Source: Alphaproteobacteria bacterium (lineage in GTDB: Bacteria; Pseudomonadota; Alphaproteobacteria; Micavibrionales; UBA2020). From it: a stretch of 64,000 nt of DNA. The stretch's first letter is position 1. Each line of letters starts with the position of its first letter. The notes below the pieces were generated by a model. It was not told where the DNA came from. It was given only the letters and a program-made list of their open reading frames with translations, and made no database searches. The translations under genes were made by a program, and so were the position numbers. Of this stretch, positions 18,625-26,915 are shown in pieces. The DNA lies in the NCBI GenBank assembly GCA_025934695.1, contig JAICWS010000002.1:434001-498000 (forward strand). Direction: 5' to 3'.

Positions 18625-18988
18625 TGTGTATCCCTTTCGAAGAATGTGTTTTGGACTGCTGCTTTGTTAACATAAGCACTGGGGCGGGTCAATGCGCTGC
18701 CACAGATTTTAAATTTACATAATGCGCATGAGACGCGCAGGATGTAGGAGCGGGGTTGCGCTTGTCACCTAAGTCGTCATCCCCGCGAAAGCGGGGATCC
18801 CCATGGGCCTCGCAGCGCCTTGGATGCCAACGGGATTCCCGCTTTCGCGGGAATGACGGAATCAACGGGAAAGCCAAGAAAACATCTGTGGATAACTTCA
18901 GGCGGATATTCCGCTTTGCTGTACAGATTCCGCGTTTTGAATTATGGTGAGATGGAGGGTGACATTTCAGGTTGGGAGTTCGTGTTCG
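18625..18988. other. Intergenic region of about 360 bp with an inverted REP pair
   Basis: Between the divergent hypothetical operon and the histidine kinase gene. It contains the inverted repeat described at 18775-18859. The rest is AT-richer than the genes and probably holds the two divergent promoters. No gene was found. Confidence 0.6.
18775..18859. repeat. Inverted pair of CCCGCTTTCGCGGGAATGAC repeats
   Basis: Two arms of about 26 bp (18775-18800 and 18832-18859) face each other across about 31 bp. Each arm is itself palindromic around CCGCGAAAGCGG. This is the widespread dispersed repeat whose translation reads SFPRKRES; such elements are REP/BIME-like in proteobacterial genomes. Confidence 0.85.
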
Positions 18989-21007
18989 ATGCCCGATAGG
19001 CGCCGATCCGCGCAGCCACGAAGCGATCAGGACATGATGCGCTGCGTCGTGGACCAGAAGGGTGACCTTGTCTTCGTCAGCCCCGCTTTGGGCTGGGCGC
19101 TGGGCCAGGGTTCCGGGGTGCTGCTCAACCGGCCCCTGTCCTCGATGATCCGCGTCGTTCGGTCACTCGATTCCAGCCACCAGACGCTTGATCTCACCGA
19201 AATCCACTCCGGCTTCTACGAAGTCGCCTTGCTGCGGCAGGAGCGCGATCCGCTCGTCGTGCAGGCGCGCATCGACCGCGTGGACGCGCCGGGCGGGCGC
19301 AAGTTCACCGTCATCTGGCTCGACCCAGACGACAAGATGAAGCGCCACAAGCCCGACGACTTCAATGTCGCCGCGCGCGAATTCGCGCATTTCATTTCCG
19401 AGAACCAGCACAAGCAGGAAATCGCGGCAACCGAGAAAAAGCCCGACCTCGGCCATATCTCGAAATCCGACGGCGAGCTGCGCCACTTCCTCAACCTCTC
19501 GAACGATCTGCTCGGCGTTTACCGGCGGGATATGTCGTTTGTGCGCGTGAACTTCGCTTTCAACCGCGTGCTCGGCTATACCGACCCGGAACTGAAGATG
19601 TTCCCCTTCATCGACCTCATCCATCCTGAAGAGCGCGACCATATCCTGCAGCTGATGCAGAAGGTCATCCACGCGCCGATGGACGTGGAAACGCGCATCG
19701 ACTTCGAATCCCGCGCGCGCTGCAAGGACGGCGGTTTCCGCTGGATCGAATGGATTCACAAGGCCGCGGGCGAGCATATCTACATCGTCGGCCGCGACGT
19801 GACCGAGATCAAGCAGCACGAGAACGAACTCAAGCGCCGCGAAGAACAGTTGTCGGAAGCGCAGAAAATCGGGCGCATGGGCCACTGGTACTGGGAAAAC
19901 GGCCAGAACGGCATCGAATGGTCCGACCAGATCTACGCCGTCTTCGGCGTCGAGAAGGAAAAATTCACGCCCAATATCGACACCGTCAGCGCGATGCTGC
20001 TCAAGCGCGACGTGGGCCGGCTGTTCCGCGTGTTCCAGCGGGCCCTGGTGCGCCGCAAGGATTACGCGCTGGAATTCTCGGTGCGCCGGCCGACCGGCGG
20101 CATACGCTACGTCAGACTGGAAGGCCGCTGCAAGACCGATCCGAAAACCGGCGCGGTGGTCGCGCTCTTCGGCATCATGCAGGATATCACCGAACGTACG
20201 CTGCACGAGCGGGCCTTGCGCGAGGCGAAGGAAGCGGCGGAAAGCGCCTATGCCTCCAAGACGCGCTTCCTCGCCAACATGTCGCATGAACTGCGCACGC
20301 CGCTGAATGCCATCATCGGCTTCTCCGAAGTGATCCAGCGGCAATTGTTCGGCCCCATCCAGGGCCATGCGAAATATTTGAGCTATGTGGGCGATATTCA
20401 CCGCGCGGGCGAGCACCTGCTCGACCTCATCAACGACATTCTCGACATGTCAAAGATCGAGGTCGGCAAGTACGAGCTCTATGTGGAAGAACTCAACGTC
20501 GGCAAGATCATCCGTCTCGCCATCCATATGGTCGAAGGGCGCGCGCACGAGGCGCAGGTGAAGCTGGTCGCCGACGATATCCCGGACGATGTCCACATCA
20601 TGGCCGACCGCCGCGCGTTCATGCAGATTTTGCTGAACCTCATGTCGAACGCCGTCAAATTCACCAAGGCGGGCGGGGCGGTCGAAATCCGCTGCTTCCG
20701 CGAGCTGGGCGGCGTCGCCATCGTCGTATCGGATACGGGCGTCGGCATCCCGAAAGACAAGCTCGACGTCGTGACGCTGCCCTTCGAACAGGTCTCGTCC
20801 GAATTCACGCGCAACCACGAAGGTTCGGGGCTTGGCCTTGCGATTACGAAAGATCTGATCGAGCTCCACGGCGGCACGCTCGACATCGACAGCGAAGTCG
20901 GCGTCGGCACCATCGTGACCGTCCTCCTGCCCGACAAGGTGCCCGAGGCGCGCAACCTCAATGCCGGCCAGCCGCCGGCGAAGAAGGAGCTCGAGCCCGC
21001 GGGCTGA
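18989..21007 (+). CDS. Soluble PAS-domain sensor histidine kinase
   Basis: The product is 672 residues from the ATG at 18989 (GGGAG about 11 bp upstream); an ATG at 18944 would add 15 residues. There is no membrane segment. A degenerate N-terminal PAS-like region is followed by a PAS domain at about 163-275 (HFLNLSNDLLGVYRRDMSF) and a PAS/PAC unit at about 290-400 (WSDQIYAVFGV, IMQDITER). The HisKA H-box FLANMSHELRTPLNAIIGF has its phospho-accepting His near 433. The HATPase_c domain has the N box, DTGVGIP and EGSGLGLAI motifs. The overall plan resembles PleC/DivL-type kinases, which control polarity and cell cycle in alphaproteobacteria. No response regulator is adjacent, so it is an orphan kinase. 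Confidence 0.9.
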   Translation: MPDRRRSAQPRSDQDMMRCVVDQKGDLVFVSPALGWALGQGSGVLLNRPLSSMIRVVRSLDSSHQTLDLTEIHSGFYEVALLRQERDPLVVQARIDRVDAPGGRKFTVIWLDPDDKMKRHKPDDFNVAAREFAHFISENQHKQEIAATEKKPDLGHISKSDGELRHFLNLSNDLLGVYRRDMSFVRVNFAFNRVLGYTDPELKMFPFIDLIHPEERDHILQLMQKVIHAPMDVETRIDFESRARCKDGGFRWIEWIHKAAGEHIYIVGRDVTEIKQHENELKRREEQLSEAQKIGRMGHWYWENGQNGIEWSDQIYAVFGVEKEKFTPNIDTVSAMLLKRDVGRLFRVFQRALVRRKDYALEFSVRRPTGGIRYVRLEGRCKTDPKTGAVVALFGIMQDITERTLHERALREAKEAAESAYASKTRFLANMSHELRTPLNAIIGFSEVIQRQLFGPIQGHAKYLSYVGDIHRAGEHLLDLINDILDMSKIEVGKYELYVEELNVGKIIRLAIHMVEGRAHEAQVKLVADDIPDDVHIMADRRAFMQILLNLMSNAVKFTKAGGAVEIRCFRELGGVAIVVSDTGVGIPKDKLDVVTLPFEQVSSEFTRNHEGSGLGLAITKDLIELHGGTLDIDSEVGVGTIVTVLLPDKVPEARNLNAGQPPAKKELEPAG

Positions 21008-21135
21008 CGCGCTTTAGTTCCCTTCCCATGTCATTTATTCACCGATTGCTTTTTACCCCGAATTGGGTGAACGTTGAGTTCGTTCGGGGGAACGAAGAGT
21101 TTTCTGAAAATCAGTTCACAAAGGGAAAGTCTAGA

Positions 21136-21672
21136 ATGAAAAAACAATTGCTGCTCAACGTGGCGATCGCCGCCATCATCGCCGGCGCCGTCGCGGTCTC
21201 GACGCCGGTCAAGGCCGATCCGCCTGACTGGTCCGATCATGGCGGCCACTGGAGCCACGATCACGGCGACGACGATCATGACTGGGCCGGCGAAGAGCAT
21301 CATCATGATCATCACGATCATGATCACGATCGTTACGAGCATCACGACGATCATCATCATCATGGGCATTTCACGGTGGCCGAACATGACCGCGAACAGT
21401 TCCGCGTGTACTTCGAGCATCACCACAAAATCTGCCCGCCGGGCCTTGCGAAGCATCATCACCACTGCGTGCCGCCCGGCCGTCTGTATGCCGTCGGCGC
21501 GGTGATCCCGGTCGGCGTCCAGTATGAAGTCCTGGCGCCCACCGTCGTCGCCGTTGCCCCGCCGCCGCCGAACGCGGTCTACGTCCAGACCGGCGGCAAC
21601 GTCTACGTGATGGACAGGACCACGCGCACCATTCTCGACGCTGTCAATCTGGCGAACGATCTGTCGCACTAA
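21136..21672 (+). CDS. Exported histidine-rich protein, probable metal binding
   Basis: The 178-residue product has a signal peptide (MKKQLLLNVAIAAIIAGAVA, ending VKA) followed by a segment at about 30-80 dominated by His and Asp, with dozens of histidines. The rest is a small domain (PPGRLYAVGAVIPVGVQYEV, then NVYVMDRTTRTILDAV) that reads like RcnB/DUF1236-type periplasmic proteins. The His/Asp stretch suggests Ni, Co, Cu or Zn binding, by inference. The C-terminal domain is shared with the protein at 34354-34767. I chose the ATG at 21136 (AAAGGGAAAG before it, signal peptide after it) over one at 21028. Confidence 0.75.
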   Translation: MKKQLLLNVAIAAIIAGAVAVSTPVKADPPDWSDHGGHWSHDHGDDDHDWAGEEHHHDHHDHDHDRYEHHDDHHHHGHFTVAEHDREQFRVYFEHHHKICPPGLAKHHHHCVPPGRLYAVGAVIPVGVQYEVLAPTVVAVAPPPPNAVYVQTGGNVYVMDRTTRTILDAVNLANDLSH

Positions 21673-21683
21673 TCGCGCTTTAA

Positions 21684-21726
21684 AAAACCGGCCCCGCTTG
21701 CGAAAACGGCGAGCGGGGCCGGTTTT
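21684..21726 (+). terminator. Intrinsic terminator after the His-rich gene
   Basis: A perfect 15-bp stem (21684-21698 with 21712-21726) encloses a 13-nt loop. It is flanked by A-runs and T-runs, so it may work in both directions. Confidence 0.85.
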
Positions 21727-21892
21727 CATTTGGAGGCGCGTGCTACATATAAATGCTTGAAAAACATGCACTCTAGTTGCGAATGACTATTAACCTCAAT
21801 TTAACCGCGCGCTGTTATAATGAAAGGTAATCATCAAAAACATGGCCAGCTTTCCACGCAAGGGAGCGGCTGCAGGCACAGTGAGGCACAAG

Positions 21893-23230
21893 ATGTTCAG
21901 GCTCCTTCTCGGCGCTTTGTTTTTCTTTTCATCGGTGGTTCCGGCTTTCGCGCAGGCGTTCGACTGCACCTGGTGCCGTGGGCACGGGATGCATTACCCG
22001 CCGCCTTATCCCTACAATCCGCAAATGATGTTTCCCGCGCCAATCCCCGCTGCAACGGCGGTCGCGCCTTATCCCGGTGGTCTCGCAGGGGCAGCCGCCC
22101 TCGCGATCATCTTTCCCGGCCTGATCATGATAATGACGATGGCGACGCGTTATTTCATGGGCGTGGCGAACCCGGGAGGAATGCAGGATGAACCGAAGTT
22201 CATGCGCAATACGGCGGCGCTGTCGGCCCTGTGGCTGCTGTGCTTTTATCCGTTTCTCTCTACGGCGCTGGGCGGCTTTCTTTTCCTTGTCACCGGCTTC
22301 TCCTGCGTGGGCGGCTGGATCATCGTGCGGCGGCTTGGCGTCGAGATGAAGCTGTGGGAACGTCTGCTCGTGCTATGGTCGTTTTTTTTCTTCTCCCTTG
22401 TTGCCGGAGTGATGGCGGCAGCTTACGGGCGCGATGCAGGCGCCGTATTCGGGAAGGCGGCGGACATGACGCTCATGTCCACGGTGATCTGGGGGCCGTT
22501 TCTGCTCGCCGCCACCAACGCCGGCGCGCTCTACTTGGGCTTTCGCATCATCGGCGTCCGCGCGCCGAGCGACCCCGAAACCTGCGCGCGGCTCAAGGTC
22601 TATGGCATCATCGTCGCGGTCGCGGGACTGGATACCGTCGTCATGGCCGGCCAGTCACGCGCCATGTCATGGTTCTGCTGGCCGCTGCTGGTCCTTCCCG
22701 GGCTTGCCTATTACGGCGTTTACTGGCTGGTGGCGCGGTTGCCCGATGCCTTGCGCGCCCGTGCCAGCCTGGTGCTTTTTGCGGCGCTGGCCCTTTTCCT
22801 GACAATCGTCGCCTGCTTTGCGGCGGGGGGTTCCGCCGCTTTTGTCAAACTGTCGGGAAGCGCTGTCGCCTTCGGCCTGTCGGTCTGCTATGCCCTGCTG
22901 ACGCTGTGGCAGTCGAATTGCCGACAGCGGATCAAGGAACTGCTGACCCTGTCTATGGCGGTACTGGTTTGCGCATTGAGCTGGCTGGCCGCGCAGATTG
23001 AAATGCAGACAACGGATCAAAGACTGTCCTTCGTCTTCGACACGGTCATGCCCTCCGTTGCGAACCTGATTTCCTGCGGCCTGCTGGTGATGATTTACGG
23101 TCTTGGCGTATCATTCGTCCTGTCTCGCAGGGCGCCGCCAGACGCGCGCTATGCGGTGGCTGCCGTGCTGGTGTCCTTCATGCTTCTCGTTATCGCCTGC
23201 ATCGACATGGCGGCCGCCGGCACGTTCTGA
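21893..23230 (+). CDS. Polytopic inner-membrane protein, unknown function
   Basis: From the ATG at 21893 the product is 445 residues, with a signal-peptide-like start (MFRLLLGALFFFSSVVPAFA), a short Cys/Pro-rich periplasmic stretch (CTWCRGHGMHYPPPYPYNP) and then about ten hydrophobic segments. Loops are short, with no soluble domain. Family not recognised; a transporter or sensor role would be guesswork. The CTWCRGHG motif is a CxxC that might bind metal or heme. An in-frame ATG at 21842 lies 20 bp after a TATAAT-like box (21816-21821) and is an alternative start. Codon use is normal for the window. Confidence 0.7.
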   Translation: MFRLLLGALFFFSSVVPAFAQAFDCTWCRGHGMHYPPPYPYNPQMMFPAPIPAATAVAPYPGGLAGAAALAIIFPGLIMIMTMATRYFMGVANPGGMQDEPKFMRNTAALSALWLLCFYPFLSTALGGFLFLVTGFSCVGGWIIVRRLGVEMKLWERLLVLWSFFFFSLVAGVMAAAYGRDAGAVFGKAADMTLMSTVIWGPFLLAATNAGALYLGFRIIGVRAPSDPETCARLKVYGIIVAVAGLDTVVMAGQSRAMSWFCWPLLVLPGLAYYGVYWLVARLPDALRARASLVLFAALALFLTIVACFAAGGSAAFVKLSGSAVAFGLSVCYALLTLWQSNCRQRIKELLTLSMAVLVCALSWLAAQIEMQTTDQRLSFVFDTVMPSVANLISCGLLVMIYGLGVSFVLSRRAPPDARYAVAAVLVSFMLLVIACIDMAAAGTF

Positions 23231-23278
23231 CGACCGGCTGAGCATCGGTGTCAACTCATGGCCCGAAGCCATCCAGCG

Positions 23279-24250
23279 CTACCCCGTCGACGCGTCCGTC
23301 TGCTCGAAGCGCAGCAGCGCGGCGGTCTGGTCTTCGACGTCCATGCAGGCCTGCAGGCCCGAGTGATAATCGGGATAGAGCAGGTCGACGCCGAGCTCGG
23401 CCTTGATGCGGTCGTTCTTCACGCGCTTGTTGTCTTTGTAAAAGCTGCGCACGATAGGCGCCATTTCGGCCTGGTCGAAAGGAATGAGCGGGGGCGGGTC
23501 GATGCCGATGAGGTTGCAGGCAAACGAAACCACTTCATGACTGGGTGAGGGGAAGTCATCCGACACATTGTAAATCGCGCCCGGGTTCGGCTTGTTCATC
23601 GAGGCGACGAGCGTCTGCACGATATCTTCGACATGCACGCGGTTGAAGACATGGTTCGGCTTGTCGATGCGGCGCGCGGTGCCGGTGCGCACTGAATCGA
23701 TCGCCGAGCGTCCCGGACCGTAAATGCCAGACAGGCGAAAGACATGCAGCGGCAATCCTTCGTTGAGGTGCAGGAACTGCCATTGCTGCTCGGCGCGCAG
23801 GCGCAGGGCGCCGCGTCGGCTTTCAGGCTCGGGCTGCGTCATTTCATCGACCCAGTTGCCGTCCTGGTTGCCATAGACGGCGGTGGTGGAGAGATATCCC
23901 ACCCATTCGATATTCGGCATCTTGGCTAGGTCCGAGCCATGCACGTCCACGACCGGGTCGCCGTCCGCGCCGGGCGGGATGCACAGCAGCACATGGGTCA
24001 CGTCCTTGAAGGTCTGGTACGGGTCCATGATGGTGCGGTTGTTGTCGTAGAGCATGGCCTCGACGCCGGCCTGCTTCAAAAACACTTTTTTCTCGGGGTC
24101 GGTCGTGGTGCCCGCGGCCTTCCAGCCGAATTTCTTCAGCCGGTCGGACAGGAAGCTCGCGGTATAACCGTAGCCGAAGCAGAAAAGCTTCTTGTCGCGC
24201 TGAACAGGCTCGATCGTGTGCTTTGTTTCCGTCATCGACCGCCCGTCCAT
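23279..24250 (-). CDS. NAD(P)-dependent epimerase/dehydratase-like SDR protein
   Basis: The 323-residue product begins with a Rossmann fold (LFCFGYGYTASFLSDRLKK), has TAVYGNQDG in place of the usual S/T-Y-x-x-x-K context, then SGIYGPGRSAID and NRVHVEDIV, which are hallmarks of extended SDR proteins of the YeeZ/COG0451 kind. No obvious YxxxK lysine follows the tyrosine, so catalysis may be atypical or lost. It starts 5 bp after the fzlA stop and is probably cotranscribed. The start at 24250 is the first ATG after that stop; 24235 is an alternative. An upstream in-frame extension inside fzlA is not credible. Confidence 0.75.
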   Translation of the reverse strand: MDGRSMTETKHTIEPVQRDKKLFCFGYGYTASFLSDRLKKFGWKAAGTTTDPEKKVFLKQAGVEAMLYDNNRTIMDPYQTFKDVTHVLLCIPPGADGDPVVDVHGSDLAKMPNIEWVGYLSTTAVYGNQDGNWVDEMTQPEPESRRGALRLRAEQQWQFLHLNEGLPLHVFRLSGIYGPGRSAIDSVRTGTARRIDKPNHVFNRVHVEDIVQTLVASMNKPNPGAIYNVSDDFPSPSHEVVSFACNLIGIDPPPLIPFDQAEMAPIVRSFYKDNKRVKNDRIKAELGVDLLYPDYHSGLQACMDVEDQTAALLRFEQTDASTG

Positions 24251-24255
24251 CTTCT

Positions 24256-24924
24256 TTAAAAGTCCAGGTCCTGGTAATGGCTGGGTGGCGAAAAGCCGGG
24301 AATGACGTCCTCGAGCAGCGGCTTGAAAGAAGGACGCGATTTGATGCGCGCGTACCAGTCCTTGGCCGCCTTGTGTTCGTCCCAAGGCACATCGCCGATA
24401 TAGTCGATGGCCGAGAGGTGGGCTGCGGCGGTCACGTCGGCGATGGAGATGTCGTCGCCCGCCAGCCAGCGGCGGCGCTCGGTCAAAAAGCCGATATAGT
24501 CGAGATGGTAATGGATGTTCGCGTGGCCCGCGCGGATGCTGGGGCCATGGGGTTCGCCCATTTTAAGGAAGCGCTTCATCATCTTCTCGCCGACCAGGTT
24601 TTCGGTCACCTCGGCATTGAACTTCTGGTCGAACCATGCGACGAGGCGCCTTGTTTCCGCCCTCTGAAGGGGGTCGCGGCCCATCAGGTCGATCGAATTG
24701 TATACCTCGTTCAAATATTCGGAAATCACCTGGCTGTCGGTCAGGATCGTGCCGTCCGGCTCGATCAGCACCGGCACATCCCCTGCCGGGTTGATAGCAA
24801 GGAACTCCGTGCGCCGTTCCCAGACCTTTTCGATCTTCAGGTCGAAGTCGAGCTTCTTTTCCGCAAGCGCGATGCGCACCTTCCGGGAAGAGGGATGCAG
24901 CCACAGATGATACAACGTTCTCAT
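24256..24924 (-). CDS. fzlA: FzlA-like glutathione-transferase homologue (FtsZ-binding)
   Basis: The 222-residue product has the full GST fold: thioredoxin-like N-terminal domain (HPSSRKVRIALAEKKLDF, NPAGDVPVLIEPDG) and all-helical C-terminal domain. The details match FzlA of Caulobacter: WERRTEFLAINPAG, RLVAWFDQKFNAEVTENL, LDYIGDVPWDEHKAAKDWYA and the ending PPSHYQDLDF, whose tail is needed for FtsZ binding in Caulobacter. FzlA binds and curves FtsZ filaments and is required for division there, rather than detoxifying substrates. The gene is followed by an SDR gene with a 5-bp gap. Confidence 0.85.
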   Translation of the reverse strand: MRTLYHLWLHPSSRKVRIALAEKKLDFDLKIEKVWERRTEFLAINPAGDVPVLIEPDGTILTDSQVISEYLNEVYNSIDLMGRDPLQRAETRRLVAWFDQKFNAEVTENLVGEKMMKRFLKMGEPHGPSIRAGHANIHYHLDYIGFLTERRRWLAGDDISIADVTAAAHLSAIDYIGDVPWDEHKAAKDWYARIKSRPSFKPLLEDVIPGFSPPSHYQDLDF

Positions 24925-24967
24925 TACGTTGAATCTAACGTAAAAAGGGCAAATTCCAAAATTAAAA

Positions 24968-25696
24968 TCAGGGGCTTGCGGGCTTGTTACCTGCAGGTGC
25001 CTGAGGCGGGGCGGAGGAGTTTGACGTGGCGGCGGTCGCGGTTATTTTGACGTCGACGGGCACTTCATTTGCAATAACGGTGGGGTCGGCCCAATCCCCT
25101 GTTCCTAATTGGAATTTCGAGCGGTCCAGCGTGACTGTCCCGGTCATAATGACGCGGTCCTGTCCGAAGCCCACCGCCTCATGCGCCAGCTTGAATGGAA
25201 GCTGGATCGGCACGGTAATACCGTGAATTGTCAGATTGCCGTCGGCGGTAAAGGCGTCGTCGCCGGTCTTGGTGAACTTGGTCGTTTCGAATCGGGCGGT
25301 CGGGAAGCGGTCCGTGTCGAACCAGTCCGATCCCTTGATGCTCTTATTGCGCTCCGGGTCCTTGGCGTCGATGCTGGTGATGTCGATGTCGACGGTCGCT
25401 TTCGACGTGTCGAGATGGTTTTCGTCAAAGCTGATGTCGGCCTTGAATTTCGGAATGACGCCGTCGAAATCGTTGCCCATCTGCTTGCCGTGGAAGGTGA
25501 TGGCGCTTTTGTCCAGGATGACATCCCACTTCGTGGCGCCTGCCGAGGCGGTGAGCTGGTCGGCGGCGGTCAGCGGCTTTTCGGCGGGCGCCGGTGTGGC
25601 AACAGGCGCGGGCGCGCCCTTGTCGTCCGCAGCATGGGCCGCGACGGACAGGACGATCAGGCCGGCGGCGGCGAGCGATGCTAGGTAACTCTTCAT
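24968..25696 (-). CDS. YceI-family periplasmic protein (second copy)
   Basis: The 242-residue product has a signal peptide (MKSYLASLAAAGLIVLSVAA, ending HAA), an Ala/Pro linker, and a YceI lipocalin-like barrel (SAITFHGKQMGNDFDGVI, SIKGSDWFDTDRFPTARFET, GNLTIHGITVPIQLPF). YceI-like proteins bind polyisoprenoid or other hydrophobic ligands. A Pro/Ala/Ser tail ends the protein. The start overlaps the cytochrome b561 stop by 4 bp (ATGA), so the two are coupled; E. coli yceJ-yceI has the same pairing. Confidence 0.9.
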   Translation of the reverse strand: MKSYLASLAAAGLIVLSVAAHAADDKGAPAPVATPAPAEKPLTAADQLTASAGATKWDVILDKSAITFHGKQMGNDFDGVIPKFKADISFDENHLDTSKATVDIDITSIDAKDPERNKSIKGSDWFDTDRFPTARFETTKFTKTGDDAFTADGNLTIHGITVPIQLPFKLAHEAVGFGQDRVIMTGTVTLDRSKFQLGTGDWADPTVIANEVPVDVKITATAATSNSSAPPQAPAGNKPASP

Positions 25697-26259
25697 GGTT
25701 TATCCTCCCCGGTATCTTTCACGCCGAATGGCAGCATCCGCCTGAGCGTAATATCATGGTCGATGAAATGGTGCTTGAGCGCGCCCGCGACATGCAGGCC
25801 GACGATGCCCAACAGCGACCAGCCCACGACCTGGTGCGCCGCATGGAAGAAATGGCCGAGCGCCTTGTCCTGCGTGAGGTTCGGCAGCGTGTAGCCGAAG
25901 AAATCGACCGGACGGCCCGCCGCCGACGAGAAAATCCAGCCCGACAGCGGCATGAAGAACATGCAGCAATAGAGCAGGAAATGGACGGCGCCGGCCAGGC
26001 GCTTTTCCCAGGTGCGCAGGCTCGCCACGTAATCGGGCACGGCGGAATAAAGCCGCCATAAGAGCCGCGGCACGACGAGAACCAGCACCAGCAGCCCGAA
26101 TTCCTTGTGGTACTTGAAGTAATGCAGCGCCGTCGCCTTGTCGGCCAGTTCGGCCAGGTAGAGGCCCGCCAGCATGACGCAGATAAAGTCGATGGCGATG
26201 ACCCAGTGAAAGGTCTTGGAAACGGCGCCGAAACGGTCCTGGGTATTTTTGAACAACAT
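25693..26259 (-). CDS. Cytochrome b561-family protein
   Basis: The 188-residue product has four membrane helices and the pattern of prokaryotic cytochrome b561 (CybB/YceJ): an early RFGAVSKTFHW with the first heme-ligand His, HYFKYHKEFGLL with the second, and HFFHAAHQVVGWSLLGIVGLHVAGALKHHF with the third and fourth. These proteins hold two b hemes and move electrons between quinone and the periplasm. The gene lies between two yceI genes on the same strand and overlaps the downstream one by 4 bp. Confidence 0.9.
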   Translation of the reverse strand: MLFKNTQDRFGAVSKTFHWVIAIDFICVMLAGLYLAELADKATALHYFKYHKEFGLLVLVLVVPRLLWRLYSAVPDYVASLRTWEKRLAGAVHFLLYCCMFFMPLSGWIFSSAAGRPVDFFGYTLPNLTQDKALGHFFHAAHQVVGWSLLGIVGLHVAGALKHHFIDHDITLRRMLPFGVKDTGEDKP

Positions 26260-26264
26260 GCGAT

Positions 26265-26915
26265 TTACTTTCTAATGTCCTCGAAATCCTGTCGAATGCC
26301 CTCGACCTGGAGGTCGATATTCACCTCGTCGCCAATGCCGGGAAGGCCCCAGGTCATGCCAAAATCGGAACGGTTGATCTTCGTCACGGCGGAAAAGCCG
26401 GCGATGTAATTCTTGTTATACGGGTGGATGCCCGACTTGTTATAAGTCACATTCAGCGTCACGGGTTTCGTGACATTGAGAATGGTCAGGTCTCCCGTCA
26501 TGCGTCCGGTCCTGTCGCCGGTCTTTTCGATCTTCGTGCTTTTGAAGACGATGACGGGATATTTAGCCGTGTTGAGGAAGTTGCTTCCTTTCAGCATCCG
26601 TTCCCAGTCCTTGCTCGCCATGTCGATGCTGTCGGCTTCGATGGATATCTGGACCGCCGAGGCTTCAGGGTGCGCGGGGTCGAAGATGAAGCCACCCTTG
26701 AATCTGTCGAAGCGCCCGTGGGGATGCGAGAAGCCGAGATGGTCGACAGAGAAAAGGATCTGCGTATGGGCCGGATCGTAGATGTACTTATCCGGCGCCT
26801 TCGCGAAGGCGGCGATTGACGCAAGCAGCGCGAAGCAGCAGAGCAGAGCTGCGCGCTTTACGAAGCGGCTTTCTTGGCTTCCTCTTTCTGACGTGCGAGC
26901 GTTTTTTCGAGCCAA
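26265..26915 (-). CDS. YceI-family periplasmic protein (first copy)
   Basis: A YceI barrel is clear ([76 protein letters not shown]), with a signal-peptide-like [19 protein letters not shown] in front. The start is uncertain: the frame has no ATG near the signal peptide. The only standard candidate is the TTG at 26915, which overlaps the 3' end of accC by 58 bp, or an unusual codon closer to the signal peptide. With the next two genes it makes a yceI-cytochrome b561-yceI unit directly downstream of accC. Confidence 0.8.
   Translation of the reverse strand: MARKNARTSERGSQESRFVKRAALLCCFALLASIAAFAKAPDKYIYDPAHTQILFSVDHLGFSHPHGRFDRFKGGFIFDPAHPEASAVQISIEADSIDMASKDWERMLKGSNFLNTAKYPVIVFKSTKIEKTGDRTGRMTGDLTILNVTKPVTLNVTYNKSGIHPYNKNYIAGFSAVTKINRSDFGMTWGLPGIGDEVNIDLQVEGIRQDFEDIRK

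Noticed and set aside
18775-18859. Terminator of the neighbouring genes
   Set aside because: Both flanking genes point away from it, and the arms match the common dispersed REP-like family.
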